15,552 bases of DNA from positions 1 through 15,552 of the forward strand of contig JAJRBS010000041.1 of assembly GCA_028679325.1 (NCBI GenBank). The letters are read 5' to 3'. Under the pieces are notes generated by a model. That model saw only the letters and a list, made by a program, of their open reading frames with translations, was not told the DNA's origin and did no database searches. Shown here piece after piece: positions 14,048 through 15,552 of the stretch. Numbering within the stretch: the stretch's first letter is position 1; each line of letters starts with the position of its first letter. Origin of the DNA: Methanoregulaceae archaeon (GTDB taxonomy: Archaea; Halobacteriota; Methanomicrobia; Methanomicrobiales; Methanospirillaceae). Both the position numbers and the translations under genes were made by a program.

Positions 14048-14722
14048 ATGCCCGTGACCGGTCAGGGACAGGAAGCCTGGGAACGCGATTACCTTCAGCG
14101 AGGGAGACGGTTTGGGGGATCGCCGCCCGACCTTCCTTCGCTGCCTCACGGATCCATTGTTCTTGAGGCCGGATGCGGCGATGGAAAAACTCTCTTCGCA
14201 ATGAGCAGGCGTTCGTGGGAGATCCTCGCCCTCGATTTCTCCACTGAAGCGGTCAGGATCTGCACGAAAGCCCCGTATTTCAAGGGAATGACCGGTATCA
14301 TCGCCAATTTGACGGCTCTTCCGCTCTGCAATGCCTCCTGCGATGCGGTTTTTCTTTCCCATGTCATCGGTCATGCAAGGGAGGAGGAAAGGAAGAAGAT
14401 AGCCTCTGAGACGATCAGGATCCTGAAGCCGGGAGGCTGTCTCTTCTTCCGGGAATTTTCCCGATTCGACTTTCGCTCAAATTCCGGATCTCTGACAGAA
14501 GAAGGCACCCGGCTCCGGGGGGACGGGATTTGCACGCACTATTTTACTCTGCAGGAGGTAACGACCCTTTTTTCGGACCTGTCATGCCACACCATCTCCG
14601 AAGAGGTCTGGTCCCTGAAGACAAGGGGAGGTGTTGTCCCGAGAGCGGAGATCATTGCCCATTTTCGAAAAAAGACCAGCCCGAACGACGGGGTAGAATC
14701 GGGCATGAGTCAGCAGTCTTAA
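14048..14722 (+). CDS. Class I SAM-dependent methyltransferase
   Basis: This 224-residue protein has the Rossmann-type motif I V-L-E-A-G-C-G-D-G-K-T (38-48), an acidic end of strand 2 (L-D-F, D63), L-P-L-x-N-A-S-C-D-A-V-F at the motif II position (91-102), and L-K-P-G-G (126-130). This is the plan of small methyltransferases of unknown substrate. The N-terminal W-E-R-D-Y-x-x-R-G-R-x-F-G-G is typical of archaeal members. The ATG at 14048 has no Shine-Dalgarno site and follows a T-rich tract, so expression may depend on readthrough from mch. The substrate cannot be read; proximity to mch alone does not show a cofactor role. Confidence 0.85.
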   Translation: MPVTGQGQEAWERDYLQRGRRFGGSPPDLPSLPHGSIVLEAGCGDGKTLFAMSRRSWEILALDFSTEAVRICTKAPYFKGMTGIIANLTALPLCNASCDAVFLSHVIGHAREEERKKIASETIRILKPGGCLFFREFSRFDFRSNSGSLTEEGTRLRGDGICTHYFTLQEVTTLFSDLSCHTISEEVWSLKTRGGVVPRAEIIAHFRKKTSPNDGVESGMSQQS

Positions 14723-14729
14723 TATCTTA
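14718..14729 (+). promoter_or_regulatory. TATA box of tRNA-Val
   Basis: CTTAATATCTTA overlaps the stop codon of the methyltransferase gene and is centred about 33 bases before the mature tRNA 5' end. A primary transcript would start near 14750 with a short 5' leader removed by RNase P. Confidence 0.55.
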
Positions 14730-14756
14730 CCTGTCGATTTAGTGTAGTCTCTCCCC

Positions 14757-14830
14757 GGGCTCGTGGTCTAGCTGGTTATGACGTCGCCCTTACACGGCGG
14801 AGGTCAGGAGTTCGAATCTCCTCGAGCCCA
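14757..14830 (+). tRNA. tRNA-Val (anticodon UAC)
   Basis: The 74-base cloverleaf has a perfect 7-bp acceptor stem (GGGCTCG with CGAGCCC), a D arm closed by GTC/GAC, an anticodon stem TCGCC/GGCGG (one U-G pair), the loop CTTACAC with anticodon TAC, and a perfect T stem AGGAG/CTCCT around TTCGAAT. The discriminator is A and no CCA is encoded. The UAC anticodon reads GUA and other valine codons by wobble. No intron is present. Confidence 0.97.
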
Positions 14831-14850
14831 TGTATCCGTCACATTTTCCC

Positions 14851-14881
14851 TGGCAAGGATCAGGTTATCCTTTTCGTGCCA
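14851..14881 (+). repeat. Hairpin in the tRNA-Val trailer
   Basis: TGGC (14851-14854) pairs with GCCA (14878-14881), and AAGGAT (14855-14860) with ATCCTT (14867-14872), with a 4-base bulge on the 3' side. The 6-base loop is CAGGTT. T residues (14871-14874) at the end of the inner stem may help terminate or process the tRNA transcript. The loop is complementary to AACCTG at 14889-14894. Confidence 0.45.
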
Positions 14882-14910
14882 CTCATTGAACCTGACAGGT
14901 GCGAGTCTTC

Positions 14911-14929
14911 ATTTTTAACATGTTTTTTA
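14911..14929 (+). terminator. T-rich tracts downstream of tRNA-Val
   Basis: Two runs of T (ATTTTTAA and GTTTTTTA) lie about 80-100 bases past the tRNA. They are the first strong archaeal-type termination tracts after the gene. Confidence 0.4.
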
Positions 14930-15061
14930 TGGCATCACCAACCCTCAGCATGCAATCACCACAAAAAAAGTCTCACAGGTTTTCCTGATTAAAAGTCCAA
15001 GGGAGTATGACTGGTCCCCTCCCCTGTTTCGGGACAGACACTCAATCCCCACTCCGCAGTC

Positions 15062-15071
15062 TTTATAAATA
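15062..15071 (+). promoter_or_regulatory. Strong TATA box of candidate RNA 1
   Basis: TTTATAAATA is close to the archaeal TATA consensus and lies far from any protein start. Initiation about 25 bases downstream falls near 15090-15094. Confidence 0.5.
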
Positions 15072-15091
15072 GATGCCCTGCGGCACCCCTC

Positions 15092-15190
15092 CATTTTCAG
15101 GCCTTTATAGAACCCGGATTCCGCGTTCACGGAAAAATCGTGACAAAGTCACGGTCTACGGTTCAGGAACCGGGCGGATTTACGATTTTT
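15092..15190 (+). ncRNA. Candidate noncoding RNA 1 (three tandem hairpins)
   Basis: This segment begins at the expected start of the TATA box at 15062-15071. It holds three successive hairpins: TTCCG/CGGAA (15119-15123 with 15130-15134, 6-base loop), CGTGAC/GTCACG (15139-15144 with 15148-15153, AAA loop) and CGGTT/AACCG (15159-15163 with 15168-15172, 4-base loop). It ends in GATTTTTTA (15184-15192), a terminator-like T run. No box C (RTGATGA) and box D (CTGA) pair is present, and it matches no RNA family I know. There is no open frame of note on this strand. The extent and strand are inferred from promoter and T-run positions. Confidence 0.35.
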
Positions 15191-15209
15191 TACAATATCT
15201 TCAATAAAG

Positions 15210-15230
15210 CGTTATTTTTTTAAAATAACG
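15210..15230. repeat. Perfect AT-rich inverted repeat
   Basis: CGTTATTTT (15210-15218) and AAAATAACG (15222-15230) are perfect 9-base complements around a TTT centre. It could be a terminator for candidate RNA 1, an operator, or a cruciform site. It lies between the two candidate RNAs. Confidence 0.6.
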
Positions 15231-15344
15231 TCAATTAATAGCTATTTTATTTCAGGTAATGTGTGGGGTCAGATCACAAAAAGATGTCCGGAGCGGCTGA
15301 CGCCTCTCAAAATATCAGCAAAAATCATGAATTCAACCGCTTAA

Positions 15345-15352
15345 TTTATATA
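15345..15352 (+). promoter_or_regulatory. Strong TATA box of candidate RNA 2
   Basis: TTTATATA, preceded by CCGCTTAA, is one of the best archaeal TATA boxes in the window. Initiation about 25 bases downstream falls near 15372-15377, at the start of the outer arm of a long nested hairpin. Confidence 0.55.
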
Positions 15353-15372
15353 GAGGAAGATTAAATCCATTT

Positions 15373-15492
15373 TTTGGTGCACCGATTCCGCGGGCGACGC
15401 CTGCCTGAAAAGCACTAAACAATCAAGGTGGCATCAATATTGGCAGTACTCCAGGCAGAGCAATGACGGGGCGGTTGTTTCGGTACACCAAA
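15373..15492 (+). ncRNA. Candidate structured noncoding RNA 2 (long nested hairpin)
   Basis: Five helices are nested in order. The outer stem pairs 15373-15384 with 15481-15492 (11 of 12, one C-A mismatch). Inside it CCGC/GCGG (15388-15391 with 15471-15474), CTGCCTG/CAGGCAG (15401-15407 with 15452-15458, perfect), AGCACT/AGTACT (15411-15416 with 15445-15450, one mismatch) and CAAT/ATTG (15420-15423 with 15439-15442) close a 15-base loop. The 5' end coincides with the start predicted from the TATA box at 15345-15352. At about 120 nt the size recalls 5S rRNA, but the sequence does not fit it. It could also be a leader or riboswitch of a gene beyond the window, since no T-run terminator follows. 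The outer arms might alternatively be ends of a small mobile element, though no target duplication is evident. Confidence 0.4.
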
Positions 15493-15552
15493 GTGAGATA
15501 ATACATCCTGATAAAAAAAGTATCGGATCGCATCGGGCAGCAGGGGCCGTTT

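Larger units (their letters stand above)
14831..15552. other. Long AT-enriched intergenic region downstream of tRNA-Val
   Basis: No convincing protein gene lies here. The longest frame (minus strand, 15130-14945, 61 codons, GTG start) lacks a ribosome-binding site and crosses strong plus-strand TATA and hairpin signals. The region is clearly more AT-rich than the flanking coding DNA and contains several hairpins, T-rich tracts (14910-14929), two strong TATA boxes (15062-15071 and 15345-15352), a perfect AT-rich inverted repeat (15210-15230) and two candidate structured RNAs. The tRNA 3' end is not repeated inside the window, so integration of a mobile element cannot be shown. Confidence 0.7.

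Noticed and set aside
14945..15130. A 61-codon minus-strand frame in the intergenic region
   Set aside because: It has a GTG start, no Shine-Dalgarno site, no recognisable motif and no promoter in proper register; the opposite strand has a stronger case for RNA.
15384..15392. GATTCCGCG shared with 15117-15125
   Set aside because: A single 9-base match within 700 bases is expected about once by chance, and the flanks differ.
15373..15492. Terminal inverted repeats of a miniature transposable element
   Set aside because: No target-site duplication borders the arms, and the arms extend into further nested helices with a promoter in register, which fits an RNA better; it is not excluded.
15062..15552. 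Replication origin near cdc6
   Set aside because: The AT-rich inverted repeats suggested an origin, but I see no repeated origin-recognition-box-like elements, and cdc6 is over 2 kb away with mch, a methyltransferase and a tRNA gene between.
1..15552. CRISPR array, insertion sequence, toxin-antitoxin or defence genes
   Set aside because: No regularly spaced direct repeats, transposase motifs or known defence domains were seen on either strand.

Overview
The window looks like chromosomal DNA of a hydrogenotrophic methanogenic archaeon, most likely of the order Methanomicrobiales. The evidence is an mch gene (methenyl-tetrahydromethanopterin cyclohydrolase), a methanogen-specific marker protein of the 'methanogenesis marker 12' type, a four-subunit archaeal pyruvate:ferredoxin oxidoreductase, an Orc1/Cdc6 replication protein, archaeal ribosomal proteins (L7Ae, S28e, L24e) and archaeal TATA-type promoters with Shine-Dalgarno sites. 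The order-level placement is an inference from protein resemblance and GC-rich codon use; no database search was possible.

Layout. (1) 1-1323: 3' part of a large DUF2298-type polytopic membrane protein, cut by the window edge. (2) 1324-2685: promoter, a structured leader with kink-turn features, and the compact operon L7Ae-S28e-L24e-ndk. (3) 2733-5195: MarC-family membrane protein, threonine synthase, and a small secreted or membrane-anchored protein that overlaps threonine synthase. A hairpin terminator then separates these from convergent genes. (4) 5227-8084, minus strand: porG-porD-porA-porB, tightly coupled, with its own promoter. (5) 8126-8998, minus strand: methanogenesis marker 12-like ASKHA protein. 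(6) 9203-11326: sugar-nucleotide epimerase and archaeal cofactor-independent phosphoglycerate mutase. (7) 11384-12995: an unrecognised zinc-ribbon-tailed protein directly followed by orc1/cdc6. (8) 13071-14722: mch and a class I SAM-dependent methyltransferase. (9) 14757-14830: tRNA-Val(UAC). (10) 14831-15552: about 720 bp with no convincing protein gene, visibly more AT-rich than the rest. It holds two strong TATA boxes, each followed at the right distance by a potentially structured RNA, plus a perfect AT-rich inverted repeat.

Functionally this is mostly housekeeping. Por, phosphoglycerate mutase and Mch connect the C1 pathway and acetyl-CoA to pyruvate and gluconeogenesis; L7Ae is both a ribosomal protein and a subunit of sRNP and RNase P complexes. 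I did not find a defence system, CRISPR array or insertion sequence. The parts most likely to hold something undescribed are the two candidate noncoding RNAs downstream of the tRNA, the putative L7Ae autoregulatory leader, the uncharacterised Cdc6 partner protein, and small inverted repeats that sit on the translation starts of mch and the marker 12 gene.
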